Shown here piece by piece: positions 24,501 through 35,800 of a stretch of 64,000 bases of DNA (position 1 is its first letter; each line of letters begins with the position of its first letter). A program made the position numbers and the translations under genes. The notes beneath the pieces were generated by a model, which was not told where the DNA came from, made no database searches, and saw only the letters and a list, made by a program, of their open reading frames with translations. The stretch spans positions 19,778,001 to 19,842,000 of the forward strand of contig OZ316895.1 in NCBI GenBank assembly GCA_973895155.1. The letters are read 5' to 3'. This DNA is from Marsupella aquatica. Its lineage: Eukaryota; Marchantiophyta.

Positions 24501-24929
24501 CTGCTCTTCTCTTTCTGCCTCTTGTTAAGGTTGTCAACTCATCGCCTCGAGTGATTTAGGTTGATCTGGCCTGGTTGGGTAGAAGGAAGCAGCGCGGCTG
24601 AACTCGATCTCTCTTGCCTCAGCCATAGCTTTCCACTTGACTCAAATCATTGCCTTGAATACTGCTTTCCCACACGATCTTCAGAATCACCCTTCAAAAC
24701 AAAATTTCTTTTGATCATATCACAGCCTTCATAAGCTTGCTCTCGGCCATAATGCTACATCATGTCGTTGCTTCAACGTGACTCATGTTCTCTTGGTGGT
24801 TCAAACTACTAGTCTTCTCACTCCCAATTCAATTCTCCTCCATAACTTGGAAATCCTTAAGAGAACATTCATTCATCATAGCCATAGGGAAATTCCTAAA
24901 AAAAAAATTCATGATCAAGCTCAGCTGGT
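21542..24929. other. Interior of the LARD-like element, non-coding
   Basis: No polyprotein domain found in either strand. 23100-23420 is a degenerate minisatellite based on ggtgtaaa. 23500-23560 is rich in catgtaa repeats. A 122-residue plus-strand frame at 24044-24412 is not recognisable and is antisense to the element. Confidence 0.6.
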
Positions 24930-24949
24930 CTAGAGTCGTGCTGATAACG

Positions 24950-25091
24950 TGTTGAGGAATGATGCGGGAAATGATAATGAGATTCCTCTCTATAGAATGA
25001 ATGGGTGCATCTCTTTATATAGTCTCCGTCCGAGTTATCCTATATGGTAACTATGGTTAAGGTAACCATGGAGTCTAGTTAGGGTATAACA
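24950..25091 (-). repeat. 5' LTR of the LARD-like element
   Basis: 142 bp, nearly identical to 21389-21530. The primer-binding-type site lies on its inner side. Confidence 0.92.
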
Positions 25092-25990
25092 ATTTCGAGC
25101 CTCCCAAAAGTTTTCTGATTTCCCCCAAAGCGAATCTAGGAACAACACCTCTTTTCCAGTTAAATCAATCACTGCCAACACCCAATGCTCCCTGTTTGCC
25201 TGGTGGATAGGGACCAATATCTTGTCATAATCAAATATGTTTTCTGTTTTGGTCCATCGAGCAACATTGGCAAAACAGTATACGGGCATTGAGAGCAACG
25301 TGTAGAATGTTGTGATGAAAAATGCACACTTTGGATAGCCTCTTGATCTCCCCCTAAACTGCAACAAGGCCAAATATGCATCGATGATATCTGAATGTAG
25401 CCATTGAGCTGCTGTTCTTCCCGGGGTTCTTCCTTCAGACAAGCATCTCATTGACGCCTTGGTCAACTTGTAATCTACAAAGTTGAACAGTACTTCCTCG
25501 TCTAGGAGCTCTATGGATAGACATGTGGATACTATGTCGGAAAAGTCTTGAGAGCAAACTACTTCAGCAAATAACCCAGGTATCCGGGTATTCCCACCAC
25601 GTGCTGCATAGGATTGAACACCATGGCATTAGGTATCATCTTCATGTGAGCTATAGGTCACAAAAGAAGGGTGAGCTATCTTGTCACTATCACTGCTGAC
25701 ACTCTCACTTTCATTGTAGTCTACCTCTACTGCTCTATCATCTACAAATCTAGATTTTTGCCTCTTTGTGTACTTCTCAGCTACACCCTTGAGCCGTTTG
25801 AAGGGGCATGAATCAACAATCCCTTCTGCGTAAGTTGGAAGGCAAAATCTTTATGTCCGACAGAAAGGTTTTGATGTTTCCTCCCATGCTTCACGGACTT
25901 TGTTCTTGTCCGATGTGTGCCATTGTTCGGACTCGATGTTCCTATAGTGAACTGCCTATTGGTTAAGTAGACAGTTTAAGGTAATACCAT
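25092..25990 (-). pseudogene. ULP1-like protease, N-terminal half and linker
   Basis: Minus-strand coding from about 25990 to 25092. An acidic serine-rich linker (VEVDYNESESVSSDSD) leads into ELLDEEVLFNFVDYKLTK, then YCFANVARWTK, IFDYDKILVPIHQANREHWVLAV and VLFLDSLWG. The H of EHW and D of LDS are the expected ULP1 catalytic His and Asp. Stop codons around 25630 and 25850 interrupt the linker. The frame is broken at 25092 by the nested LTR element. No other copy of this domain lies in the window. Confidence 0.8.
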
Positions 25991-26091
25991 AATAATGTGG
26001 AACTTCACATTTTTATTGATCCTCACCATGGCACAATGTAAATTGCAAACTATCTACAACAAATGGGTTCTTGGATTCAACGTTTACTCAC

Positions 26092-26602
26092 AATCCTGAG
26101 CATCCCCACCCTTGCCTTCTGTAGCATCCTCCTCTGAATCAGACTCAAGGACCAGCTTCTTCCGCCCTTTAGGCTTTTTAGTCTCCTTGGCCTCCTCCTT
26201 CTTACTCTCCTTGCCCTCCACCTTGGTCTGATTGCCCTGCTGCATTGAAAGGAGTTTTGACACCACTGTCAAAGCTGCTGACTCACCAAAGTAGTCATGC
26301 GCTTCCATCCCAAATACTAGTCGCCCACAATTATTGGCAGCTTTGTAGATAGCACCAAAGTGGACATTCCAAGAAAATACGATATTGCCGGGACTGGTGA
26401 TGTGCTCTATGATGCATTGCAAGGTTGCAGGCGATAAGGTACCGGCTAATTTGTCTCTCACTGCATCATCTTCCTTTGTAAAATTGGATAGAGTATTGCT
26501 CTTTGCTGGGCACAAGTCACCAGTAATTGGCTTCATAAGTACCTTTGGGAGGGTCACCTCTGTACCCTTCATGGCGAATATATCCAAATGCAGATATTGA
26601 GC
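26092..26602 (-). pseudogene. Partner gene, exon with acidic/lysine-rich tail
   Basis: Acceptor AG precedes 26602 and donor GT follows 26092 (gtgagt). The product begins AQYLHLDIFAMKGTEVTLPK, continues with a globular region containing NCGRLVFGMEAHDYFGESA, and ends with KKEEAKETKKPKGRKK followed by an acidic SDSEED run. The mixed-charge tail looks disordered and could act in nuclear localisation. Uninterrupted. Domain identity unknown. Confidence 0.6.
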
Positions 26603-26663
26603 CTGTCACATCATGCAATATAGATTAGCAACACTAATTAACTTATCCGACATCGGTCCTACC

Positions 26664-27128
26664 TATCTCAGAGAGGCTCTCCAAGATTCCAAGTACCTAT
26701 CTCAGAGAGGCTCTCCGAGATCCAAGCTACCTATCTCAGAGAGGCTCTCCAAATCCAAGCTACCTATCTCTCCGAGATGGATCCTACCTATCTTAGAGAG
26801 GCTCTCCGAGATCCAAGCTACCTATCTCAAAGAGGCTCTCCGAGATGAATCCTACCTATCTTAGAGAGGGTCTCCGAGATCCAAGCTACCTATCTCAGAG
26901 AGGCTCTCCGAGATGGATCCTACCTATCTTAGAGAGGCTCTCCGAGATGGATCCTACCTATCTCAGAGAGGCCCTCCAAGATGGATCCTACCTATCTCAG
27001 AGAGGGTCTCCGAGATGGATCCTATTTGAGAGAGGTTCTCCTACCTATCTCAGAGAGCCTCTCCGAGATCCATGGTACCTATCTCAGAGAGGCTCTCCGA
27101 GATGGATCAGGCTCTTTGAGATTGATCC
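26664..27128. repeat. Palindrome array 2, left part (intronic)
   Basis: More than a dozen units of the 23-bp palindrome spaced by tacctatct- or tggatcctacct-type spacers. It continues at 34651 beyond the nested Copia-2 element, so both parts form one intronic array of the partner gene. Confidence 0.92.
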
Positions 27129-27477
27129 TGTTGGGTATTTACTCTTATGTCTAGGTTAGGTATGATGTGGTTGGTACAACAACGTGGGTTGGTACAACTA
27201 TGTGGTTAGGTACAACTACGTGATTAGGTACAACTATGTGGTTAGGTACAACTACATGATTAGATACAACTATGTGGTTAGGTACAACTAAGTTGCACAC
27301 TATATCATAAGAGGCATGTGTGCTTGGAGAGGTAGAACCAAGGCTCATTGTTATGGAGCCACTTGAGAGATAGGGAGAGCTTACACTGTGGAGACTCGAT
27401 GTAGCCGACGGGTTTAGAGTTCAGTAAAGCTCTCTTGTGTGTTCCCGTGGACGTAGCCTCAAGGAGGTGAACCACGT
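27129..27477 (+). repeat. Copia-2 5' LTR, truncated
   Basis: Matches the 3' LTR (34230-34578) until gaggtgaaccacg, then the sequence changes to an unrelated cgggtgaccg. The last roughly 70 bp of the LTR are missing. The internal minisatellite (ggtacaactacgtg units) is shared. Confidence 0.9.
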
Positions 27478-28164
27478 TGTCCGGGTGACCGTATTTTCTG
27501 GCAAGAGCATGTTGGCTCTTTTGAAGTTAACCTTGCATGCTCATAAGTTCTACACTAAAATCAAAATGATAATTCTAGTAACAAGGGTAGTGGGTATTAA
27601 GAAAGGTTCAGATCCATGACTTCAATAAAGGACAAAGATGATGCACTCCCACTCCTCTTGGTACGACACCACTGGGTATATTATTGGCTCGTTAGAAACC
27701 ATAACAGCAGTTGCAAACTGAGCTCCAAAATGATAGGTTAGATGTTGCCTCATAGATCGTTTATCTAAAAGATGGACTCTAATCAAAAACGGAATACGAA
27801 GGGGAAGATCAGGGATAACTCTCTCTCCTGGATTCATGATGGCTCTCCTATTCCTTTGCTATCCGGGCCAAAGGACGCCCCACCCCTATATTCCCAAAGA
27901 AACCTTATTCCCTAAGGTCCCATCTATAAGTCTACCACTCATTCCTTTGCTATCCGGGCCAAAGGACGCCCCACTACTATGTTCAAGGCACAAAAGAGCT
28001 TCACAACCTTGAATGATAAACACTGCAGAATGAGGGGAGAGTGCCCCTCACCACTTTATTTATAGTGCACACCAAGAGGGCATGGATCAAGCCCAAGCAC
28101 TTGGATGAAGGCCAAGTGTCAAACATCTAATACCAAAGAGTGTGCTAGTACTGTTCATAGTTGG

Positions 28165-28370
28165 TGAAACTACTTTTAGTAGGTGAAACTACCATGCGTT
28201 GGTGGAACTACTATGCGTTGGTGGACCTACTGTGCGTTGGTAAAACTACTGTGCGTTAGTAAAACTACTATGCGCTGATGGATCTACTGTGCGTTGGTAG
28301 AACTACTATGCGTTGGTGAATATTATTGTAGTTGGTGCTACTCATATGCATTGGTGGAACTACTATAGTC
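28165..28370. repeat. Minisatellite in the Gypsy-derived DNA
   Basis: About nine degenerate copies of a roughly 20-22-bp unit such as gttggtggaactactatgc, in array. Confidence 0.8.
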
Positions 28371-28609
28371 CGTTAATATAGCTAAAGAGTTTTAATAAAA
28401 TCTAAATTTAATAATCTAACTACTAAATTACTTATATAATCTATAGCATATTAAAACAAACAATTTTTTATAACTTAAGAGAAAATCACGATATATCACC
28501 CCTACCAAACCTGTGCATCCTCCGGTATGCACCACACCTAGAATCGTTATATGTCTTCTTCATCTAAAGCCTCATAGTCGTCGGGTTCAAACTCTTCCTC
28601 TGTCACAAA

Positions 28610-29350
28610 TCAAGTTCGTCGTTTAAACAATTTCACTCGCTTCCCTGCATAGGGATTGCGATGAATTGCTCCATCAAGTTCTCTTACCACATATGTTGCA
28701 TTAGGACGAACCTCCTCCACCACAAATGGTCCTCTCCAACGACGTGCAAACTTCTTCAGAGTAGAATGTTGCTGTTCCAATCCTCCCTCATAGATCAAGA
28801 CCCAATCTCCATTCTGGATGGGAATTGGTCTCAAACGATGGGTCTTGTCAAATCGTTCCTTATTCTTCTCACGAGCCTCCTTTAGCCTTAGTAACGCCTC
28901 CTCAATCTTCTCCTTGGTCTGGCTAAAGTGCTCAATCCTTCGCTCTAGCAACTTTTCTCGGGAGATTCTATCTTGCCATTCAATCATCCTCCAACTCTGA
29001 ACATTTTTCTCAATCGGCATCAAAGGCAAATGTCCAAAGACTAATTCGGCAGGCGTAATTCCTGTTGTGGTAGTGCATGTCATTCAATCTGCCAAAAGAG
29101 CAAATGGTAGAAGATTGGGCCAAAGCGATGGTTTTCCTCGGTAAGATTTCACCAAGGCATTCACTATTGGTGGGTGCCCTCGCTCAATCTTTCCATTTCC
29201 TTCTGGGTTGTAGGCAGTAGTGAGTTTGAGCTTGATGTTGAACCGGTCAAAACGATTTCGACGACGAAGGGTGGTAAGGGGTTTTGAGGGTTCGAGGACA
29301 TGTGTCAGCCCCTCGATTGTTCTTCCAAAATTCCCACAGGGCCTGTACAA
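28610..29350 (-). pseudogene. Ty3/Gypsy integrase C-terminal half
   Basis: Reads TTAYNPEGNGKIERGHPP, LWPNLLPFALLAD, then a stop (TGA near 29085), then GITPAELVFGHLPLMPIE, a KEKIEEALLRLKEAREKN coiled segment, DWVLIYEGG, RRWRGPFVVEEV and AGKRVKLFKRR. The E of GKIERG fits the third catalytic residue. The N-terminal part of the integrase is missing or scrambled above 29300. The end matches the fragment at 4748-5050. Confidence 0.85.
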
Positions 29351-29729
29351 GGGTCATAGAATATTCCAAAAAACCAGAGAGCTATTTTTTGACCGTCCGA
29401 CAAAGATTGCATCCGCCGAACGGTAACTTTTTTGGTTATTTTTTGGCGAGGTCGTAGCCATTGAAGTTGGCAAGCGGCGCACCAATCACATTGCAATTCT
29501 GACAACGGGTTGTACTTGGTATTTCGGTTATTCCCTGAGGTGGTCAAAACGGGGGAGTTTCCCAAGGTTTTACCCACCTCGACCGAAATTTGAATAACTT
29601 TTCCGTCAAATTTTGATTTTGATTTCGGTTTTCAGTATTGGACTCCTAGCTTTGTGGGCTACGCGGCGGTGTTGAGTTTTGAGTTTTTTGAGAAGTTGTG
29701 AAAAACAACATTTTTTGTGATTTTCTCAT

Positions 29730-30770
29730 ATGAATGATTCGGAGGAGTTTTTCGAAGACGTGGAACTTGAAGCACGAGGATCACCGCGGAGGTTTCAGGG
29801 GCAGAGAGAGGAGCAGGAGGAAGAGCACGTGACACCGATACCATCACCGGTGCGGCGTGTGGTGGAGGAAGCTGTACTACTACCGGAGCTCACGGTAGTG
29901 CCAAAGAAGAAGATGGGGACTTTCAAGCTTGGGGGACCCAAGTATGAAGTGACAAAGTATGATGGGCGCTCTGACTACTTGCTATGGGAGAAGCAGGTGA
30001 AGGGAGTGCTCTATGCGTCAGGGATGGGCCAATTGCTGAGCCCTCGTGAAGACGATGTTGATGAGAAACAATGGGACCGCATGCAGGAGCAGGGAGTGTG
30101 GTGTGTTACACTCTATCTCATGCCTCCCATCATCAAGCAGTTGGGTGCACATAAGGATTGCATGTCCTTGTTTACGGAATTGCAGAGCAAGTATCACCGC
30201 AAGGAGTTGTCGAACCGGCTCTACACTTCCTACAAACTGATGAGTTTCAGGATGAAGGAATCCGGTACGAAGTTGCAAGACCATGTGGATGCTTTCAACG
30301 ACATGGTCGTTGACTTGGAAAACCTTGGGGAGACTTTGAATGATGAGACGAAGGCTCTGCAGCTTCTTAGTTCATTGCCTCCATCTTACCAGTCCCTATC
30401 ACGAGTGTTGTTGCATCGTGATAGGGATACCATTTCATAAAATGACGTGGTAAGTTCTCTGCTTAGTGATGATCTTCAGCAGAAGATGCACATCACGTCA
30501 CAGCCTTCATCATCTGGTGCTGCCCTCAATGTTAACCGTGGAAGGAGTATGCAGTGACCAACTGGGGACCGTAGAACCCAGTTTAGATCTAAATCCAGAT
30601 CTAAGTCCAAGGGTAAATCCCCTCAGAGGAGGCAGGTGACATGTTGGAAGTGCAACCAAGTTGGACACTTCAAGCGAGACTATAAGGGAAAGGCAGCGGA
30701 AACTTCATCGGCAAATGTGGCTAGGGCTGATGGAGAAGCTGATTTACTCAATGATGAGTATGTTTTATGA
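29730..30770 (+). pseudogene. Copia-2 gag
   Basis: A UBN2-type gag begins at ATG 29730 with an acidic N-terminus, then KYDGRSDYLLWEKQVKGVL, LFTELQSKYHRKELSNRL and LLSSLPPSYQSL. The zinc knuckle CWKCNQVGHFKRDY (30640-30690) has Y in place of the final Cys. Stops at 30438 (TAA), 30555 (TGA) and 30768 (TGA) are in the same frame as the rest of the polyprotein. No frameshift was needed to read through to pol. Confidence 0.88.
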
Positions 30771-31736
30771 AGTCGGGGGTATGCCCTGTGCACGTCATCT
30801 AGGAGAGTAGATGATGTATGGATTCTTGATTGTGCTTGCTCTTTTCATATTTGTTACATTCGTGAGTTTTTCAGTTCTTACTCTGTTTCAAACAGTTCAG
30901 TTCTGATGGGAAATGATCACTCCTGTCAAATTGAGGGAATTGGGTCTGTGAAGATTAAAATGTTTGATGGCGCTGTGCGCACAGTGTCCGAAGTCAGGTA
31001 TGTACCTGGCATGCGTAAGAATCTGATTTCACTCGGTGTGTTGGATTCAAATGGTCATCAATGGAGCGTTATTGATGGTGAACTTCAAGTCAGGTCGGGA
31101 GAGACAGTGATTTTGAAGGGGAGTAGACAAAAGAATTTGTATGTGTTACAGGGCAATACTGTATGTGGAGAGGCCAATGTAACCAAGTCTCACGAGGAGA
31201 TGACTCAACTGTGGCATTCATGGCTAGGCCACATGAGTGAGAAGGGTTTGGCTATCTTACGGAAGAATGGACTCATTTCTGATTTGCAATCTTGTAAATT
31301 AGAGTTTTGTGAGCATTGCATTCTTGGAAAGCAGCATCGTCGTGCTTTTGGTGTTGGAACTCATCGTTCCAAAGCGGTTCTTGAGTACATACATAGTGAC
31401 GTGTGGGGTCCATCCCCGACTCCCTCACACTCTGGAAAATTATACTATGTATCATTTATTGATGATTACTCAAGATTTGTGTGGATTTATTTCATGACGC
31501 ATAAGTCTGATGTCTTGTCCATTTTTAAGAAGTGGAAGGCCTAGGTGGAGAATCAGACTGGAAACACGATCAAGTGTTTGGATACAAGGGTGAAGAATCT
31601 GAGGTCAGACAACGGCGGGGAGTACACTTCAATGGAATTTGAAGAGTACTGTTCAGAACAGGGGATAACTCGCCATCTCACCATAGTTTATACTCCGTAG
31701 CAGAATGGTGTCGCTGAGAGACTCAATCGGACACTG
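30771..31736 (+). pseudogene. Copia-2 protease and integrase
   Basis: Protease segment VWILDCACSFHIC (canonical LDSACSFH; S changed to C). Pre-integrase LWHSWLGHMSEKGL with C..C (FCEHCILGKQHR). Integrase core: YIHSDVWGP (first D), LRSDNGGEY (second D) and QNGVAERLNRTLLE (E). In-frame TAG codons at 31542 and 31698 replace positions where glutamine is usual (the second within TPQQNG). Confidence 0.9.
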
Positions 31737-33509
31737 TTGGAGCGGTCATGGAGTATGTTGAGCCAATCAGGTTTACCACAAGAATTTTGGGCAGAAGCTG
31801 TCAATACCGCAGCTTATTTGGTAAATCTTTCTCCTTCTAGTGCTATCAATTTCAAAACGTCGTTTGAGATGCGCTATAAGCGGCAAGCAGACTATCATGG
31901 CTTGGTAGTTTTTAGAAGTGATGCATATGCTCTCACACCGAAGCAGAATAGGATCAAGTTGGATCCTACCTCCAAGAAATGTGTTTTTCTTGGGTACCAG
32001 AGTGGTGTGAAAGCCTATAGGCTATGGGATCCTATTGCCTGTAAGCTCGTTGTCAGTAGGGATGTTTCCTTCAATGAATCCAGATTATTGAAGGAGGGGG
32101 AGAATACTCAGGTCTCCCGTACTGACAAAGGAAAATCTTCTATCCCGGATCTCGTTGAGGGGGAGATTGGTTATGAGGTGCATGACCGGAGAGAAGGAGT
32201 TGCTCCAATTATGGAGCTGGTTCCTGTGCCAGAGGAACCAGAGGAGTTTGTTGATGCTAGTGAGCAGCAAGTGGATGTTGTTGAGCTTCAAATTGTACCA
32301 GCACACACAGATCAACCGGAGTCATCGGCTAGAAGAACATTTGGTCGCACTGTACACGCTCCACCAAGGTATGGACAGTGGGTTGATTCATCTCAACTGC
32401 AAGAGGATGATTTTACAGCTGATGATGAGGGTGATGCGTTAATTTTGGAAGAAGGGGAACCTTCTTCATTTCATGAAGCAAGTGCTTCAAAGGAGAAGCA
32501 TAAGTGGACTGCAGCAATGCAAACGGAGATGCAGTCACTAAAGGACAACAAAACTTGGGAGCTTGTTAAGCTGCCTAAGGGTCAGCAAGTGGTGGACAGC
32601 AAGTGGATTTATAAGCTGAAGGATAATTCCATAGGAGGTGGATCGAAAGTCTACAAGGCTAGGTTGGTAGCAAAGGGATTCACACAAGAGAAAGGTGTGG
32701 ATTACAATGAGGTCTTCTCACCAGTTGCTAAGTACTCTACAATACGACTATTGTGTGTACTTGTTGTAATGTTTGGTCTGCTGCTAGATCAGATGGATGT
32801 TGTCACAACTTTCCTCTATGGCACATTGGAAGAGGTGATCTTCATGAGACAACCGCTAGGTTTTGTGAAGAGAGGACAGGAGGAATTGGTTTGCAGATTG
32901 CTGAAATCCTTGTATGGGTTGAAGCAGTCACCAAGACAGTGGAACAAGCGGTTTGACGATTGGATTCGGTCACAAGGTTTTCACATAAGTGTATTTGATC
33001 CTTGTGTGTATTTGAAACCGGTAAAGAATGTTGTCTTTGGGTTCATTGTTTTAGTACTTTATGTGAATGATATGCTAATTGCAGCCAAGGATAGGTGTGA
33101 GATTGTTAAGCTCAAGGCACTGCTTAGTGCAGAGTTTAAGATGAAGGACTTAGGGCTAGCTAAGAGGATTTTGGGTATGGAGATCACTATGGACTTGGAG
33201 GCTGGCAAACTATGGTTAACGCAGAGCAGTTATGCGAGGAAGGTAATTGCAAGGTTCAACATGGGGAATAGCAAGCCAGTAAATACCCCGTTGGCTCCAC
33301 ACTTCAAGTTATTATCAGCGTTCTGTCCTACGGATGACATAGAGAAGGGGTTGATGTCAAAGGTTCCGTATGACAAGGCAGTGGGGAGTCTCATGTATTT
33401 GATGACTTGCACTAGACCTGATCTTGCCATGGCTATGGGCAAGGTGAGCAGGTACATGTCAAATCCAGGGAAGGTACACTGGGAAGCAGTGAAGTGGATT
33501 AGTACTTGA
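31737..33509 (+). pseudogene. Copia-2 integrase end and reverse transcriptase
   Basis: A 590-codon stretch holding the integrase C-terminus, a variable linker and the Copia reverse transcriptase (KWIYKLKDNS, KARLVAKGFTQEKGVDY, QMDVVTTFLYGTLEE, LLKSLYGLKQSPRQWNKRFD). The active site reads LYVNDMLIA instead of YVDD, which should abolish polymerisation. The frame ends at a TGA created by a 1-base shift at about 33500. Confidence 0.92.
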
Positions 33510-34015
33510 AGGGTACCGTGGATCATGGTCTTTTATTTGATGCGAATGCAAAGAATGCTAAATCATTGATTGGCTATGTTGATTCTGACTATGGACAAGA
33601 TTTGGACCAAAGGAGATCAACAACAGGATACGTGTTCACACTTGGCGGTGGATGCATAAGTTGGAGGTCTACTTTGCAGAAGTGTATTGCTCAGTCTACT
33701 ACAAAAGCGGAGTATGTTGCAGCTGCAGAAGCAGCAAAGGAAGCAATTTGGTTGGATAGACTTATCACTGAAATGGGATTGCCACAGGGGAATGTGAAGC
33801 TCCATTGTGATAGTCAAAGTGCGCTCCACCTTGCTGTGAACCAGGTGATGGACAGCAGAGTGAAGTACATTGACGTCAGGTATCATTTTATCAGGCAGAC
33901 TGTGTCTGATAATTTGTTTGAGCTAGTCAAGATTGATGGTAAACTCAACCCGGCTGACGCATTTACCAAAGTGATTCCTTTGGAGAGTTTCTTTAGACAC
34001 CGTGACGTATTGTAG
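33506..34015 (+). pseudogene. Copia-2 RNase H
   Basis: Continues in a second frame: RYLKGT-like start, GYVDSDYGQDLDQRRSTTGY, STTKAEYVAAAEA, LHCDSQSALHLAVN and the terminal ADAFTK. The D, E and D of the RNase H active site are present. It ends with TAG at 34015. Confidence 0.9.
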
Positions 34016-34229
34016 GTTTTGCAGTTGCATCATAAGTAGAGTTTTCTTAACATTCATTATAATTACTGATATATGCTCTTCCTCATTCCTATGTATTAGG
34101 CTACGGCTTAGTTCTGGTTTGCTCTAGTTAGAGAGGGAAACCGGTTTGGTTTTTGTCCAGAACTTCCCGCTGAGGGATCATATACATTGGCAGTATTACT
34201 CTCCCCTAGACCAGAGTCAAGGGGAAGAT

Positions 34230-34650
34230 TGTTGGGTATTTACTCTTACGTCTAGGTTAGGTATGACGTGGTTGGTACAACAACGTGGGTTGGTACAACT
34301 ACGTGGTTAGGTACAACTACGTGATTAGGTACAACTATGTGGTTAGGTACAACTACGTGATTAGGTACAACTATGTGATTAGCTACAACTAAGTTGCACA
34401 CTATATCATAAGAGGCATGTGTGCTTGGAGAGGTAGAACCAAGGCTCATTGTTATGGAGCCACTTGAGAGATAGGGAGAGCTTACACTGTGGAGACTCGG
34501 TATAGCCGACGGGCTTAGAGTTCAGTAAAGCTCTCTTGTGTGTTCCCGTGGACGTAGCCTCAAGGAGGTGAACCACGTATCTCTTGTGTCGACTATTGTG
34601 CGTTGGATGGTTCATGGGCTTGCCGTTGCGATCGTCGTCTATGCTCAACA
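34230..34650 (+). repeat. Copia-2 3' LTR, complete
   Basis: 421 bp, TGTTG..CAACA. Preceded by the polypurine tract aaggggaaga (34219-34228). Followed by gatcc, the target duplication. Confidence 0.93.
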
Positions 34651-34766
34651 GATCCTACCTATCTTGGAGAGCCTCTCCGAGATCAATCTTACCCATATGG
34701 GAGAGGGTGTCCGAGATCGTAATTGTGGACACATTTTTCAACTATCTCGGAGAGCCTCTCCGAGAT
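34651..34766. repeat. Palindrome array 2, right part (intronic)
   Basis: Three units continuing the array interrupted by Copia-2. The intron donor of the partner gene is at 34803. Confidence 0.9.
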
Positions 34767-34803
34767 GACTTCTATTGAAATGCCAAAATTAAAGTGAACT
34801 TAC

Positions 34804-35660
34804 AGCTTTTTTGCTTGATACCATGTAGCAAGGTGTGTCATTCCAAATGGTGAATGAGTCAATGTGATCCAACTTCTCAGCCCAGTCAATGTGAAGGTAC
34901 TCAAAGATTGAGTCTGTGTGGGCAAATAAACCACTGTGCACGCACAAGAAACCGTCGTTTGTGAGTAGAGAGTCTGCCAATGTCGTCGCCACTTCTAGGT
35001 CACTGAGCCAAAATCTATTCCACACCGGAACATTATTTTCAGCCTGCGCTATGCGATAATCTGTCCCTAGCTTAACAAAGATCATATCACAACCATGGCC
35101 CTTAGGTACACCATCAACTATCCAACCTTGTTTTTGCAAGCCAACCAACTTCAATTTCTTACACCAGTCCCGGAATTCCCTCATGAATGGAGGGAGAGGC
35201 AACTTTCCCATGGTTGGCTGGTATTTGTCCATCAACCAAGAAGAACACTCTAGTAAGGTCATATGCTCTTTTGCATGGCAAAATCGCAGAGCAGATGTAA
35301 TAGCATGAGAGGGCCGAGGTACTCCCAAAATTTTGCAAAGATCATCCTCCGGAATTTTTGGGGCTTCTATTGAAACTGGCTTCTTTGTGGGTTTGTCTAT
35401 TCTCTTCTCGGCTTTCTTCTTTGGCCGACTGGTTGGCTTACCAGAGATCTGTGGTTTGCTTGGGGTCCCACTTGGGGTCCCGCTTGGGGTTGAAAGGTCA
35501 GGCTCCTCCTCCTCCTCATGGCCCTCTGCATTGTCCCCGGTGGCCATCTGATCCTCCTCTCCATTGTCCCACTCGCCGCTTTCTCATCCTCCTCTCCATT
35601 GTCCCTGGTCTTTCTCGGCTCCATCTTCTCATCCATTGGACAACGTTTGCTTGAGGTAGA
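34804..35660 (-). pseudogene. Partner gene, middle exon
   Basis: Donor gtaagt after 34804. The acidic, low-complexity start (GHEEEEEPDLSTPSGTPSGT) is followed by a lysine-rich stretch and a globular part: DLCKILGVPRPSHAITSALR, WLMDKYQPTMGKLPLPPFM, GYRIAQAENNVP-like and NRFWLSDLEVATTLADSLL. A short duplicated DNGEED/DNAEG segment at 35550-35620 carries a frame break. No known domain recognised. Confidence 0.6.
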
Positions 35661-35738
35661 CCCTTGGGTTCCAATCTTTTCTTTACTTTTTTTTGTAGAA
35701 CAAAGTAAGGAGTTTAGTATACATTTTACAATGATACT

Positions 35739-35757
35739 ATCTCGGAGAGGCTCTCAA
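35739..35757. repeat. Single palindrome unit (intronic)
   Basis: One incomplete unit (atctcggagaggctctc) inside a small intron between exons ending at 35801 and starting near 35660. Confidence 0.75.
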
Positions 35758-35800
35758 ACATAGGTCAGATGTACAATGTAAGCTAGGGTGTAAACCTTAC

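Larger units (their letters stand above)
21389..25091 (-). mobile_element. Non-autonomous LTR retroelement (LARD-like) inside the ULP1 exon
   Basis: Two near-identical 142-bp LTRs (21389-21530 and 24950-25091) bounded by the 5-bp duplication atttc (21384-21388 and 25092-25096). In minus orientation the 5' LTR is 24950-25091, starting TGTTATACCC and ending CCTCAACA. It is followed by cgttatcagcacgactctag (24930-24949), the primer-binding-type sequence seen next to many plant Copia LTRs. The polypurine tract ccaagggggag (21531-21541) precedes the 3' LTR. The 3.4-kb interior has no recognisable gag or pol, so the element depends on others for movement. Confidence 0.92.
27478..29350 (-). mobile_element. 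Gypsy fragment nested in the Copia-2 leader
   Basis: Minus-strand Gypsy integrase (28610-29350) with downstream LTR-like DNA. The phrase ccaaacctgtgcatcctccg near 28504 matches the same position relative to the integrase end at 4287-4320, so both come from one lineage. A direct repeat of about 33 bp (attcctttgctatccgggcc and following bases) occurs near 27850 and 27940. Both junctions with Copia-2 are unclear and no target duplication was found. Confidence 0.6.
27129..34650 (+). mobile_element. Copia-2 LTR retrotransposon (7.5 kb) inside palindrome array 2
   Basis: Starts TGTTGGGTAT at 27129 and ends CTCAACA at 34650, flanked by gatcc (27124-27128 and 34651-34655). The gag-pol frame runs 29730-34015. 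Lesions are in-frame stops at 30438, 30555, 30768, 31542 and 31698, a frameshift near 33500, a lost zinc-knuckle Cys, and the reverse-transcriptase YVDD box changed to YVND, so it is dead. The 5' LTR stops matching the 3' LTR at about 27477. About 1.8 kb of Gypsy-derived DNA (27480-29330) replaces its end and the primer-binding site. Confidence 0.93.

Noticed and set aside
26664-27128. CRISPR-like appearance of palindromic repeats with spacers
   Set aside because: The context is eukaryotic introns of a transposon gene, spacers are not unique but recur, and no cas genes are present.
29305-29577. A minus-strand frame with CDWCAACQ suggesting an integrase zinc-binding domain
   Set aside because: Only a short Cys pair is present, the His residues expected upstream are missing, and the frame is not continuous with the integrase at 28610-29350.
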